Position numbers and translations under genes: made by a program. Positions 1 to 8,009 of a DNA stretch of 64,000 nucleotides are shown one piece after another; position 1 is the stretch's first letter, and the number at the start of each line of letters is the position of its first letter. Origin of the DNA: Morganella morganii_D. GTDB lineage: Bacteria; Pseudomonadota; Gammaproteobacteria; Enterobacterales; Enterobacteriaceae. The notes below the pieces were generated by a model, which worked only from the letters and a program-made list of their open reading frames with translations, searched no databases and was not told where the DNA came from. The stretch is from NCBI GenBank assembly GCA_044772875.1, contig CP173058.1, positions 1,302,001-1,366,000 of the forward strand, read 5' to 3'.

Positions 1-487
1 CGGTATCCTGGTTAGCCAGATCCAGCGCAGAAGTGGGCTCATCCAGGATCAGGATCTCCGGTTCACCGGCCAGTGCGCGGGCAATCATCACCATTTGTTT
101 CTCACCGCCGCTGAGCAGGTTAAATGGGGTATCCGCAAACGGGGTTAATCCGAGGTCTGCCATAGCCTGCTCTGTGATGTCATGATCACGCAGGGAAGGG
201 GATGCATACCAGGGCAGATGACGAACCCGCCCGAGGCTGACCATGGTGCGGACAGAGTAATTAAACAGTGCTCCGCTGAGTTGCGGAACATAGGTTGCCG
301 GTGCATTGAGCTGCACAGTACCGGTCGCGCCTTTTTGCAGGCTGAGCAGCAGGCGCAGCAAAGTTGTTTTCCCCCGGCCGTTCGGGCCGAGAACAGCGGC
401 GATGGTTCCCGGCGGCTGGCGGAATGTGAGTTCGTCAAATAACGGACGTTTACCGGTGTGGTAACTGAGTTGATTAATCCGGATCAC
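1..487 (-). CDS. Iron/metal-chelate ABC transporter ATP-binding protein (3' part outside window)
   Basis: Cytoplasmic ATPase of a FecE/FhuC-type importer; it hydrolyses ATP to drive uptake of a metal chelate through the permease encoded just upstream. Translating the minus strand from a GTG at 487 gives a Walker A GPNGRGKTT, an ABC signature LSGGEKQ and a Walker B ILILDEP followed by TSALD. The GTG overlaps the permease stop (GTGA), so the two are translationally coupled. The C-terminal portion (D-loop onward) runs off the left edge. Family is certain from the motifs; the substrate cannot be told from the ATPase. Confidence 0.93.
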   Translation of the reverse strand, partial: MIRINQLSYHTGKRPLFDELTFRQPPGTIAAVLGPNGRGKTTLLRLLLSLQKGATGTVQLNAPATYVPQLSGALFNYSVRTMVSLGRVRHLPWYASPSLRDHDITEQAMADLGLTPFADTPFNLLSGGEKQMVMIARALAGEPEILILDEPTSALDLANQDT

Positions 488-1506
488 AGGTCTGCCACCT
501 TTTTATTCATAGAGCGAATGAGCAGGGCGAAAATTGGCGCTCCGATCAGCGCGGTGATCACACTCAGCGGAATTTCCGCGCTGGTCATACTGCGTGCCAG
601 AGTATCGACGGCGATCAGGTAGATAGCACCTGTCAGAGCACTGGCGGGCAGAAGGACGCGGTGGTCATGTCCGCTGATCAGTCGCGCGATATGCGGGATA
701 ATCAGCCCGACCCAGCCGATGGTGCCGGAAACAGCCACGGTGGCGCTGGTGATCAACGTAACGCAGACCAGGATAGTCCAGCGGGTTGCGGTGACGGGCA
801 GCCCCAGCGCCTGTGCGTTTTCCTCGCCGAGGGATAGCACATTGATGCGAAAGCGAAGGGCAAAAATAATCCCCCCTGCAATTATGACAACCGGCAGTAA
901 CACACTGACTTTCAGGTAGGTTGCGGTGGCAAAACTGCCCATCAGCCAGAAGACGATGGTTTGCAGGGTATTGTTCGGATCGGCAAAATAGGTGATCAGC
1001 GAAATCAGGGCGGCAAAAAAAGCATTAATAATCACGCCCGCAAGGATCAGCATCAGAAGACTGCTGCCGTGCCGGTTAAGCCCCAGCAGAAAGACCAGCA
1101 CAATGGCCAGCAGACCACCGAGAAAGGCAAAACTAATGGTGATAAACAAAGAGGAGAAGAGCAGCAGTGCCAGTGCACCGCCCAGTGCCGCACCGGATGA
1201 AACACCGATAATCTGCGGCCCCACCAGCGGGTTGCGGAAGATGCCCTGTAATGCCGCACCGGCAACCGCGAGACCGGCACCGGCCAGTCCGGCGATCAGA
1301 ATGCGCGGCAGACGGACATACAGCACCACATTTTCAGCGGTGCGGCTGTATTCCGAAGACGGGATGCGTCCGGTCAGGGTATCCGCCAGGATTTGCAAAA
1401 CTGTTGTCACAGAGACCGCATAGCGCCCGGCACACAGCGCAAGCACGATGGTCAGTAATAACAGGGCAGATAACAGGCACCATTGCAGACGGGATTTTCG
1501 CATCAC
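484..1506 (-). CDS. FecCD-family metal-chelate ABC permease
   Basis: Inner-membrane permease of 340 residues, the usual length for BtuC/FecCD permeases, almost entirely hydrophobic helices. Family hallmarks visible are the AGLAVAGAALQGIFRNPLVGPQIIG stretch (written here only as family signature, around residues 57-80), SGAALGGALALL, and the cytoplasmic EAA-like loop LGEENAQALG that contacts the ATPase. It overlaps the binding-protein gene upstream by ATGA and the ATPase downstream by GTGA, so the three form one operon transcribed leftward from about 2600. Substrate is inferred to be a ferric siderophore or other metal chelate from the Fur box and the linked TonB receptor. Confidence 0.94.
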   Translation of the reverse strand: MMRKSRLQWCLLSALLLLTIVLALCAGRYAVSVTTVLQILADTLTGRIPSSEYSRTAENVVLYVRLPRILIAGLAGAGLAVAGAALQGIFRNPLVGPQIIGVSSGAALGGALALLLFSSLFITISFAFLGGLLAIVLVFLLGLNRHGSSLLMLILAGVIINAFFAALISLITYFADPNNTLQTIVFWLMGSFATATYLKVSVLLPVVIIAGGIIFALRFRINVLSLGEENAQALGLPVTATRWTILVCVTLITSATVAVSGTIGWVGLIIPHIARLISGHDHRVLLPASALTGAIYLIAVDTLARSMTSAEIPLSVITALIGAPIFALLIRSMNKKVADL

Positions 1507-2585
1507 GGCCGCCCCATCAGTGTCAGATAATCACGGCCTTCCCGGTTCAGATCAAGCTGCAGAATGCGGTCTGTTTCCTCATCGGTGAGAGAATAGCCGT
1601 ACAGTTGCAGATAGCGTTTGCGGATCTCTTCCCGCAGCGGAAATGCTGCGCTTTCCGGATGAAAAACCTGAGCCAGCCACTGCCAGTAGAGCGGTGTTTC
1701 CTGATTAGGCGCATCCCAGATAAAGCCGCCGATTGGCAGTTTATAGACCCGTTTGTTCTTTACCGCCGTTACATCACTGAGCATCGGGTTATTATAAATA
1801 TCAGCAGGTGCCAGTCCGGCCTCAAAATTGCCCAGCAGGATAATATCCGGATCCCACACCAGAATCTGTTCGATATTCAGGGTGCGCGGGCCGGTCAGGT
1901 CACGGTTGAGGCTGACACCTCCGGCGAGTGCAAAATCTGTATTGTTATGAGAGGTGGATCCGAAAGTCTGAATACTCTGCTTAAAATGGGAGAGGTAAAG
2001 TACACGCGGCTGTTTGTCTTCCGGAATCGCAGCAACACTCTTTTCCAGCTGGTTGATCACCTGTTTGCGCCAGGCAATCAGCCCGGCCGTTTTTGCTTCT
2101 TTGCCGAGGGTTTTCCCCATCAGGGTTAACCACTCCTGTGTATAGGCTTCTTTGCCGTAATCCAGCGTGGCGACTGTCAGACCGGCATTGCGCATCGGCG
2201 TGATAATGTCATCGCCACGGTGTCCCCATTGCCAGACCAGATCCGGGTTAACCGAGAGCAGAGCTTCAATATTCGGTGCGAAATCATTCCCCGCCACATC
2301 ACTGCGTACAGAGAGTATATCCGGAAACATCACGCTGAGCATGCCGTCGCGGGCGGCAACACCGGCAAAGAGATGCATCCCGGCAAGCCGTTTGCTGCTC
2401 TCATCAACGCTGACCAGCATAGAGGCGGCAGGAATAGGGATCACCACAATCCGTTGTGCAGGTGCGGCCAGTTCAATATTCTGCTGTGACATATCGGTGA
2501 AATGCACGGCACCTTTTGCGGCATAAACTGCTGTTGTGCAGGTAAAAAACAGTACAGGGAATAATGCAAATCCATTACTAATCAT
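1503..2585 (-). CDS. Periplasmic metal-chelate-binding protein (FecB/BtuF type)
   Basis: 360 residues with an N-terminal signal peptide (hydrophobic stretch ending near AVYAA). The body has the type III binding-protein pattern: an early RIVVIPIPAA strand, NIEALLSVNPDLVWQWG (the 'P-D-L-V' element before the first lobe crossover), then VLYLSHFKQSIQTFG and a second-lobe WDPDIILLGN. It is the first gene of the leftward operon with the permease and ATPase and lies behind a Fur-like box and an FNR-like palindrome. It delivers the chelate from the TonB receptor to the permease. The C-terminal 50 residues are more charged than usual for the family. Ligand unknown. Confidence 0.88.
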   Translation of the reverse strand: MISNGFALFPVLFFTCTTAVYAAKGAVHFTDMSQQNIELAAPAQRIVVIPIPAASMLVSVDESSKRLAGMHLFAGVAARDGMLSVMFPDILSVRSDVAGNDFAPNIEALLSVNPDLVWQWGHRGDDIITPMRNAGLTVATLDYGKEAYTQEWLTLMGKTLGKEAKTAGLIAWRKQVINQLEKSVAAIPEDKQPRVLYLSHFKQSIQTFGSTSHNNTDFALAGGVSLNRDLTGPRTLNIEQILVWDPDIILLGNFEAGLAPADIYNNPMLSDVTAVKNKRVYKLPIGGFIWDAPNQETPLYWQWLAQVFHPESAAFPLREEIRKRYLQLYGYSLTDEETDRILQLDLNREGRDYLTLMGRP

Positions 2586-2626
2586 AAGGTTATTCGCCTT
2601 TTATTTTATGATTGAATTGATAATGC

Positions 2627-2645
2627 GATTGGTTATCATTTATAA
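2627..2645 (-). promoter_or_regulatory. Fur-like box upstream of the uptake ABC operon
   Basis: The stretch contains TGGTTATCATTT (2630-2641), close to the GATAATGATAATCATTATC Fur consensus, 45-60 bp upstream of the binding-protein start at 2585. The identical 12-mer TGGTTATCATTT sits at 5513-5524 in front of the TonB receptor. The shared core and position make iron control of both units likely. Confidence 0.6.
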
Positions 2646-2681
2646 TTGCGTTTATTCTGACCGCACTGAGAGGAAAACCCT

Positions 2682-2695
2682 ATGACATTTGTCAA
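2682..2695 (-). promoter_or_regulatory. FNR-like palindrome, copy 1 (overlaps regulator start codon)
   Basis: On the minus strand the site reads TTGACAAATGTCAT, i.e. TTGAC-N4-GTCAT, the half-site geometry of FNR/DNR-type regulators. It overlaps codons 1-5 of the adjacent Crp/Fnr gene and lies about 100 bp upstream of the ABC operon start. An 18-bp identical block including it recurs at 5567-5584. It is probably an operator for the neighbouring regulator: autorepression on one side and control of the uptake operon on the other. Confidence 0.55.
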
Positions 2696-3398
2696 AAAGA
2701 CCCTTGCCCCTGCGCAGCAAATGGCGATCCTCCGGTCATGCCCGTTGTTTCAGGCGGCAGAGGATGATGATTTGGCACTGGTGCTGGCAGACAGCACACA
2801 TCGCCGGTTTGCGGCGGGGGAATTGATCAGCCGCGAAGGGGAGACGGTAAAAGCCTGTCCGCTGATGATCAGCGGACAGATTGATGTTTTCCGCCATACC
2901 TGGTCGGGTGAGGAAAAAGTGTTTGGTATGTTTACCGCCGGTGAACTGGTGGCGATCGCGGCAGTTTTTATGCCGCACAACCGCTTCCCGATGAGCCTGC
3001 GGGCGAGGTCTGACAGCAGCGTGCTGATGCTGGAAAAACAGGCTATTTTACGGTTGTGTCATGCCTGTCCGGCGATTATGGCGCAGTTACTGTCGCGGTT
3101 CAGTCTGAAACTGTATGAGAATATTAACCATATCGACTGGCTGACCTCCAGTTCAGCAGAGCAGCGGCTGGCGGCCTATCTGCTGGATCTGAAACGGTGT
3201 CAGCAATCGGACTGTGTGGTGCTGCCGTTATCACGCGGCCAGCTGGCTGCAAAATTGGGTGTCCGTTATGAAACTCTCAGCCGTCTGTTTTCCGGCTGGC
3301 GGCAGAAAGCCTTTATCGGAATTGATAAAGACGCGGTGCGGATCACCAATGAGTCATATCTGACGGAACTGGCCATCCCGGCACAGCGCCCGTTCTAG
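2682..3398 (+). CDS. Crp/Fnr-family regulator linked to metal-chelate uptake
   Basis: 238-residue transcription factor. Residues about 20-130 form the cyclic-nucleotide-binding-type beta-barrel, about 135-160 the dimer helix, and about 180-222 a winged helix. The recognition helix reads ETLSR at 197-201, the same E--SR pattern that lets FNR read TTGAT half-sites. It lacks the spaced N-terminal cysteines of FNR (only C20, then C59, C126, C129), so it does not look like a [4Fe-4S] sensor; a heme or NO sensor of the DNR sort is possible. An AGGA 7 bp upstream supports this ATG. It sits divergently from the ABC operon and convergently to the TonB receptor, so it is likely their dedicated regulator. 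Effector unknown. Confidence 0.85.
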   Translation: MTFVKKTLAPAQQMAILRSCPLFQAAEDDDLALVLADSTHRRFAAGELISREGETVKACPLMISGQIDVFRHTWSGEEKVFGMFTAGELVAIAAVFMPHNRFPMSLRARSDSSVLMLEKQAILRLCHACPAIMAQLLSRFSLKLYENINHIDWLTSSSAEQRLAAYLLDLKRCQQSDCVVLPLSRGQLAAKLGVRYETLSRLFSGWRQKAFIGIDKDAVRITNESYLTELAIPAQRPF

Positions 3399-3446
3399 AG
3401 AGATAAAAAATTCCCGCCGGAAAACCGGACAGGGATTTTTTATCTC
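3399..3446. terminator. Bidirectional intrinsic terminator
   Basis: GAGATAAAAAATTCCC pairs with GGGATTTTTTATCTC, with an inner CCGG/CCGG stem. It yields A/T runs on both strands, exactly between two convergent genes. Confidence 0.85.
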
Positions 3447-3449
3447 TGA

Positions 3450-5489
3450 TCAGAAATTATAGGTGATACCGCCGTTGACACTGAATCCCATCCCCGGGAA
3501 CAGCGTGCTGTCTTTGGCGGTGACCGACCGGTTTGCCACAGAGGTGGTGGCATAGTGTTCGTTGGTCAGGTTATCCATCGACATATAGAGCGACCAGTTC
3601 TCCGCGGGCTGATAAGTGCCTCTCAGCCCGAGCACCGTATAGTGTTTGCGTTTCTGAATGTCGAGATGGTTTTCGTGATCGACGGCCATATCTGTCGGTG
3701 CCCAGTGAATATTCGGGCCGAAACGCCAGTCGCCGATCCGGTACAGCACTTCCGCCGAAACGATATTACGCGGGATCCCGGCGATATAATTGCCGTTATA
3801 TTCGCCGCCCATAAAACGGAAATCATTCCACGTCCACGCCAGTTTATATTCCACATCACCCGGGCCGGCCGGAATCATACCGTTAATCCCGGCTTCCAGC
3901 CCCTGATGGCGGGTTTTGGCGGCATAATTAAAGACACCGGTGATATTTCCCTCTGAATCATAAGTTGTGATGTATTCATCTTTGATAAAACTGCGGTAGA
4001 GCGCCACATTCCATTTCAGTTGTTCGGTAAAATCACCGTCACCACCGATTTCAAAGGTAACGCCTTTCTGCGGCTCCAGTTTTGTCAGGCGGCCGTCAGA
4101 GGAATTAATGATTTCATGGAAAGTCGCAGGCTCCTGACTGGCGCTGACGTTGGCAAACCAGCGCTGGCTATCCGCCCGACGCCAGATCACCCCGGCTTTG
4201 GGTGTCCAGAATGTCCGGTTCTGATCCAGTGAAACGGAACTGTTGCGCTTTTCAGTGTCACGCCGTGCATGTGTGGCTTTGAGATCCAGATTCAGTGTCA
4301 GATCCGGCGTCAGATGAATACCGGCACCGGCAGAGGCATATATATTGTCTGCTTTGCCGTCAAACTTGCCGATCGGGGTTTTGTCCATCAGCGTACCGCG
4401 CCGGTTCTGCATCAGGTCTGTTTCCAGACTCATGTGATCAGCCGCCAGTGCCGCCCGCCAGGAGACCGGTTCGGTTTCCATCTGCCAGCCCAGTTGCATA
4501 CCTTCACTGTGGCTCCGGCTGAAACGGTAATAGGCCGGGGTGGTGAAATTATCATGGGTGCGGATATACCAGACACCGGCGCTGATGCGCTGATTATCAA
4601 TCTGCCAGTCAGAACGGTTGGCAGCACGGAACTGCTCTACATTGCGGTGCGGATCCCGCAGCCAGACCATCGGATAAACTTCGGTCGGATCACTATCGAG
4701 CACAGTTTCAGAAACCGGCCCGGCGACATCAAAACGCAGGTCGGTCCAGTTCAGGGAAGTGCGGTTTTCAAAATTATCCCCGGTATAGCCAAAACTACCG
4801 CGTACAGTTTTTCGCTGTGATGAAGAGTGTTTGCGGTAGCCGTCAAAATGGTCATAGGTGAAATTAATGCGTCCGTCGAAACGGCCGTCATCTGATACGC
4901 CGCCGAAGGCGGTCTGTAAACCTTCGCGGCCATGCGAGCCGTATTCATAGCGCAGGCGTCCGCCTTCGTCACGGCCGGTATAGGAAATCAGATCCAGCTC
5001 GCCGCCCAGACTGTTACTCTGCGGATTCAGGCTGTTTGCTCCGCGCCGGACACTGATCATCCGGGCATCCCGCATTTCCAGGGTGCTGATATGGAAACTG
5101 CCGTCCGCATCGGTGACCGGCAACCCGTCCTGCATCAGCAGAATACCGCGTGCCAGCGGAGCACTCTGTACCCCTGAGCCGCGGATATTCAGACGCGGTT
5201 GATCAATACCGCCGAAGAAATTCTGCACCAGCACACCGGGCTGATAATCCAGGGCATCATGGAGTGTCGCCAGGCGGGTATCTTTTTCAACCATAATCAG
5301 GTTGGTACCACCCGCGACATTTTCAAGTTTCTCTTTTTCATGAGCGGCATCCGGCGCGGGACGGCTTTGTTTTGCGGCGGTGACAATAATGGTGTCCGGT
5401 GCGGGTTCCGCCGCGGCAGCGGATACACCGGCAGTAAGTGAGAGCGCAAGACAGTGTGTCAGCCTGCGGCGGGTTATTCTGTTCTGCAT
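3450..5489 (-). CDS. TonB-dependent outer-membrane receptor for a metal chelate
   Basis: 679-residue outer-membrane gated porin. The start at 5489 is chosen because GAGG lies 9 bp upstream and the residues following it (RRRLTHCLALSLTAGVSAAAA) form a signal peptide; an upstream in-frame ATG at 5543 would lengthen it across the Fur box. A TonB-box-like DTIIVTAAK follows the cleavage site, then the plug (LNIRGSGVQ, QDGLPVTDADGSF, IRRGANSL-type sequences) and a beta-barrel ending in the aromatic GGITYNF. It feeds the periplasmic binding protein of the ABC operon at 1-2585, judged from shared promoter elements. The substrate (xenosiderophore, heme or another chelate) cannot be decided from sequence. 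Confidence 0.92.
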   Translation of the reverse strand: MQNRITRRRLTHCLALSLTAGVSAAAAEPAPDTIIVTAAKQSRPAPDAAHEKEKLENVAGGTNLIMVEKDTRLATLHDALDYQPGVLVQNFFGGIDQPRLNIRGSGVQSAPLARGILLMQDGLPVTDADGSFHISTLEMRDARMISVRRGANSLNPQSNSLGGELDLISYTGRDEGGRLRYEYGSHGREGLQTAFGGVSDDGRFDGRINFTYDHFDGYRKHSSSQRKTVRGSFGYTGDNFENRTSLNWTDLRFDVAGPVSETVLDSDPTEVYPMVWLRDPHRNVEQFRAANRSDWQIDNQRISAGVWYIRTHDNFTTPAYYRFSRSHSEGMQLGWQMETEPVSWRAALAADHMSLETDLMQNRRGTLMDKTPIGKFDGKADNIYASAGAGIHLTPDLTLNLDLKATHARRDTEKRNSSVSLDQNRTFWTPKAGVIWRRADSQRWFANVSASQEPATFHEIINSSDGRLTKLEPQKGVTFEIGGDGDFTEQLKWNVALYRSFIKDEYITTYDSEGNITGVFNYAAKTRHQGLEAGINGMIPAGPGDVEYKLAWTWNDFRFMGGEYNGNYIAGIPRNIVSAEVLYRIGDWRFGPNIHWAPTDMAVDHENHLDIQKRKHYTVLGLRGTYQPAENWSLYMSMDNLTNEHYATTSVANRSVTAKDSTLFPGMGFSVNGGITYNF

Positions 5490-5508
5490 TATCCCTGACC
5501 TCATAAAT

Positions 5509-5528
5509 GTAATGGTTATCATTTTCAT
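5509..5528 (-). promoter_or_regulatory. Fur-like box upstream of the TonB receptor
   Basis: AATGGTTATCATTTTCATTT resembles the Fur consensus and lies 20-40 bp upstream of the receptor start. It shares the TGGTTATCATTT core with the ABC operon promoter at 2630-2641. Confidence 0.65.
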
Positions 5529-5567
5529 TTGAGGGCATAACATAGTGCAGAAAATGCGGCTTATCCT

Positions 5568-5581
5568 ATGACATTTGTCAA
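5568..5581 (-). promoter_or_regulatory. FNR-like palindrome, copy 2 (TonB receptor promoter)
   Basis: Second copy of TTGACAAATGTCAT (minus-strand reading), about 80 bp upstream of the receptor start and about 55 bp from the Fur core. The spacing is nearly the same as at copy 1 (53 versus 56 bp between Fur core and palindrome). That is an upstream position suited to an activator. Confidence 0.55.
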
Positions 5582-5598
5582 AAGTCCCGTCAGGGGAT

Positions 5599-6286
5599 TA
5601 TTTCAGCCCCAGACGTTTTGCCAGCCGGTGCAGATTACCGGCATCAATCCCGAGACTGCGGGCCGCCGCCCCCCGGTTATCGTCACTGCGGGCAAGAGCC
5701 GTAAGGATCAGTTCCGTCTGAAAGGTGTCTGTGGCGCTGCGCAGATCTGCTTCTGCGGGAGAGGTTTCATGGCTGACAACCGCCTCAGCGGTTTCTTCCG
5801 GTGAGAAGTGATGAGGTTGTAAAGCAGTTCATCACTGCTGCCGGTGGCGCGCACCAGAACAATGGCGCGGTGTACGGCATGTTCCAGCTCCCGTACATTG
5901 CCCGGCCACTGATAATGCAGCAGTGCCGGGCGCAACGCCGGGCTTATTACCACCTGCGGCAGACCAAACGCCTGGCGGTAGCGTTCGCAGAAATAGCCGG
6001 TCAGCAGCAGGATATCTTCCTGCCGTTCCCGCAGCGGCGGTACCTGTAGCGGGAAAATACTGAGCCGGTGAAAGAGATCAGCCCGGAAATTACCCGCCGC
6101 GACTTCTGACCGCAAATCCCTGTTAGTGGCGGCCAGCACGCGGACATTCACCTTCAGTGGCCGGTCGTCACCGACCCGCTGGATATCGCCGTATTGTAAT
6201 ACGCGCAGTAGTTTGGCCTGTAAAGACGGGGACAGTTCGCCAATCTCATCCAGAAACAGGGTGCCGTTATCCGCTATTTCAAACAG
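5599..6286 (-). pseudogene. norR: norR remnant (NO-responsive sigma-54 activator, truncated and frameshifted)
   Basis: Minus-strand translation matches the AAA+ and C-terminal parts of NorR: FEIADNGTLFLDEIGELSP (Walker B DEIGE region), the R-finger region LLRVLQYGDIQRVGDD, NVRELEHAVHRAIVL, then after a frameshift the FIS-type helix-turn-helix ending in NLHRLAKRLGLK and a stop at 5599. The N-terminal GAF (NO-sensing) domain and Walker A are missing: homology starts abruptly at about 6283. A one-base shift near 5821-5826 separates the AAA+ part from the DNA-binding tail. It cannot encode a working NorR. Confidence 0.85.
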
Positions 6287-6381
6287 CACAGGCGTTTGCA
6301 CAGCAATATAATGTAGTGCTGTTCCCGCATATGCCACAGCACTGATTATCACGATTTACGACTGAATTCGGAGGTAACAAA

Positions 6382-6565
6382 ATGACATTACGCGAAAAAA
6401 CCTTAGGCGAACCGGCTCTGTCTGTGAATGGTGCACCGGCATTCTTCCATCGTTATGATCTGGATTTCTGCTGCGGGGGAAAACGCACCCCGGAAAAAGC
6501 GGCAGAAAAAAATCCCTGAATATTAATGAAATTGAACAGGCGTTCGTGCCCTGGCCGGCGGGTAG
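6382..6565 (+). pseudogene. ytfE: ytfE (RIC) remnant, iron-sulfur repair protein N-terminus only
   Basis: With a good GGAGG-type site (6370-6374) and ATG at 6382, the frame encodes LGEPALSVNGAPAFFHRYDL and then DFCCGGKRT, the signature N-terminus of the di-iron RIC protein YtfE (LGELALS, KYDMDYCCGGKQT in E. coli). It stops at 6519 after 45 residues. Shifting one base in the A7 run at 6506-6512 extends the YtfE-like helix (KSLNINEIEQA) to 6565, after which homology is lost. The di-iron-binding hemerythrin-like domain is absent. It lies head-to-head with the norR remnant, as a regulator and its target would. Confidence 0.8.
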
Positions 6566-6566
6566 G

Positions 6567-6848
6567 TTAATCAGAGATATTATGGCGGAACAACGGGATA
6601 TATTGCCCGCCTTGCTGTTCCGTCCGTTGTTTTTCTTCTTCACTCCAGCCGTAATTAATGGCATGGCTGACAGCACCGGATTCCCGTGTGGTGATAATCA
6701 GTGAGGCTGCCGGCGCTGCTGTATGTGCAGAGAGCACCCGGATAAGCATATTCAGCTCATTACAGGTAAAAGTAACCTGTAGCACAGATGAACCGGGTTG
6801 TCCGGCGGTTTGCAGGCGCTGCAATAAAGTTGTCAGATGATTATCCAT
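6567..6848 (-). CDS. Hypothetical protein, 93 aa
   Basis: I do not recognise this protein. It is a 93-residue soluble, mixed-charge sequence without signal peptide or membrane segment. It opens with an amphipathic helix (LTTLLQRLQTAG), and the middle (CNELNMLIRVLSAH) also looks helical. An AGGAG lies about 11 bp upstream of the ATG. It sits immediately after the ytfE remnant on the other strand. It could be real, but its function is open. Confidence 0.5.
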   Translation of the reverse strand: MDNHLTTLLQRLQTAGQPGSSVLQVTFTCNELNMLIRVLSAHTAAPAASLIITTRESGAVSHAINYGWSEEEKQRTEQQGGQYIPLFRHNISD

Positions 6849-6989
6849 CAGTGATGTTATCTCCTGTTACCGGTACCATTAAAATCATTTAATTAAAATG
6901 AAACAGTATCATGTGACAGATATGAGAGCCACCAGCTGAATCTGATTGTTTATCAGGCGAGCGAAAAAGCAAATCCCGTTCTTATCGCA

Positions 6990-7023
6990 AACAAAAAAAT
7001 CAAACACCCGAAGGTGTTTGATT
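6990..7023 (-). terminator. Intrinsic terminator (fimbrial-like gene)
   Basis: AATCAAACACC-CGAA-GGTGTTTGATT forms a perfect 11-bp stem with an A7 run on its left, which gives a T-run on the minus strand after the gene at 7119-7439. Confidence 0.85.
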
Positions 7024-7118
7024 TATACTAATTATATTTACTTATCATATGTATGGATGTTTTTTTAATGATTGATTTTTTTATTCTTATATTTGCTGTG
7101 TGGTATATCTTTGCCTGA

Positions 7119-7439
7119 TTAGCGATAGCTTACAGTAACAATATGTTTTTTCGAATCAGATGGAACAGGGGTGATATTTACCTCGCCAATATTATCAGGA
7201 ATTAATATGTCGCTGAATTTATTATCAGCCTGAACTTTCCCGTTAAATTTAGTGGCCTTACCGGAGCGGTAACATTCGGTATTCATATTATTACCGGAAA
7301 CCTGATAGGTGCAGGGGGCTTCCGTCAGCATGCCGTAGAATGTGATAGTCCCGCCTTGCCGGCCCTGTAATGATTCGCTGTGTGCAATAAATGATAATGC
7401 AATACCGCCCACTAAAACTAAATGGTTTAAGATAGACAT
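7119..7439 (-). CDS. Small exported fimbrial-subunit-like protein
   Basis: 106 residues with a signal peptide (SILNHLVLVGGIALSFIAHS). The mature start GGTITFYGMLTEAPCTY resembles type 1 fimbrial subunits, which begin with a G-x-I-x-F-x-G-x-I/L-x-x-x-P-C strand and have a second cysteine (here NTEC) for the disulfide. At about 85 mature residues it is much shorter than a normal 150-residue pilin, and the C-terminal donor-strand pattern is weak (VTVSYR end). It stands alone, with no chaperone or usher nearby. It may be a solitary fimbrial-fold protein or a relict. Confidence 0.6.
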   Translation of the reverse strand: MSILNHLVLVGGIALSFIAHSESLQGRQGGTITFYGMLTEAPCTYQVSGNNMNTECYRSGKATKFNGKVQADNKFSDILIPDNIGEVNITPVPSDSKKHIVTVSYR

Positions 7440-8009
7440 ATTTTTTACTCTCTGTATTCGATATCAGCTGAAGGTATCCCGTATTAATAACATGAGGGAT
7501 GTATCAGTTAATAACATCACGAATGATAGTTAATGGTTAATTACAATAAATGGTTGCTACGTCTTTACTTTATAGTTGAGATGTTACATTGATATAATTA
7601 AAAAGAACCATAACAAATAGCCGGCCGTAATAAAAACATCGCCTGCTGCCTGCGTTCTTTTTATTTATAATTCGTTTGTTAAGTGTGGTCTATAATGCGT
7701 GCATTAAAATAAAAACACGTTACTCAATATTTATATCCTGTCCGCCCCGTTCCGGGGCTTTTTTATACGGAATACATTCGCTCTTAAATCTGACCAGGTA
7801 CGAAGGGGAATGTCAGTCCCGATGATTGTTGAGAAAATCTCATCAAACAACATGAGAAATGTTAGCACCAAAAATTGAGATGATCAAAATTAAGAATAAA
7901 CTTAATGACACCATGTAAGTTCATGTTTTTTGGTTTTTTTTATAACCACAATCCCGGAGGACAGGATTAAATCCCCGGGATTAAATTGTAATATTCTGTG
8001 TTATGTATA
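7440..8009. other. Intergenic region with a candidate short transcript
   Basis: This 570-bp AT-rich stretch has no convincing ORF. It holds a TATAAT at 7691-7696 (poor -35) and a clean terminator at 7743-7764, which could bound a transcript of about 65 nt. The right part is the downstream region of ldhA, with a CCCGG-rich inverted repeat around 7952-7981. Confidence 0.5.
7743..7764 (+). terminator. Intrinsic terminator of an orphan transcription unit
   Basis: GCCCC-GTTCC-GGGGC followed by TTTTTT on the plus strand. No ORF precedes it, so it may end a small RNA starting near 7703. Confidence 0.7.

Noticed and set aside
1251..2129. 292-aa plus-strand ORF
   Set aside because: Antisense shadow of the permease and binding-protein genes; no start signal and atypical amino-acid content.
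6289..6345. FAQQYNVVLFPHMPQH reading frame at the norR break
   Set aside because: May be the tail of a deleted gene but too short to identify; kept as a note in the norR/ytfE finding only.
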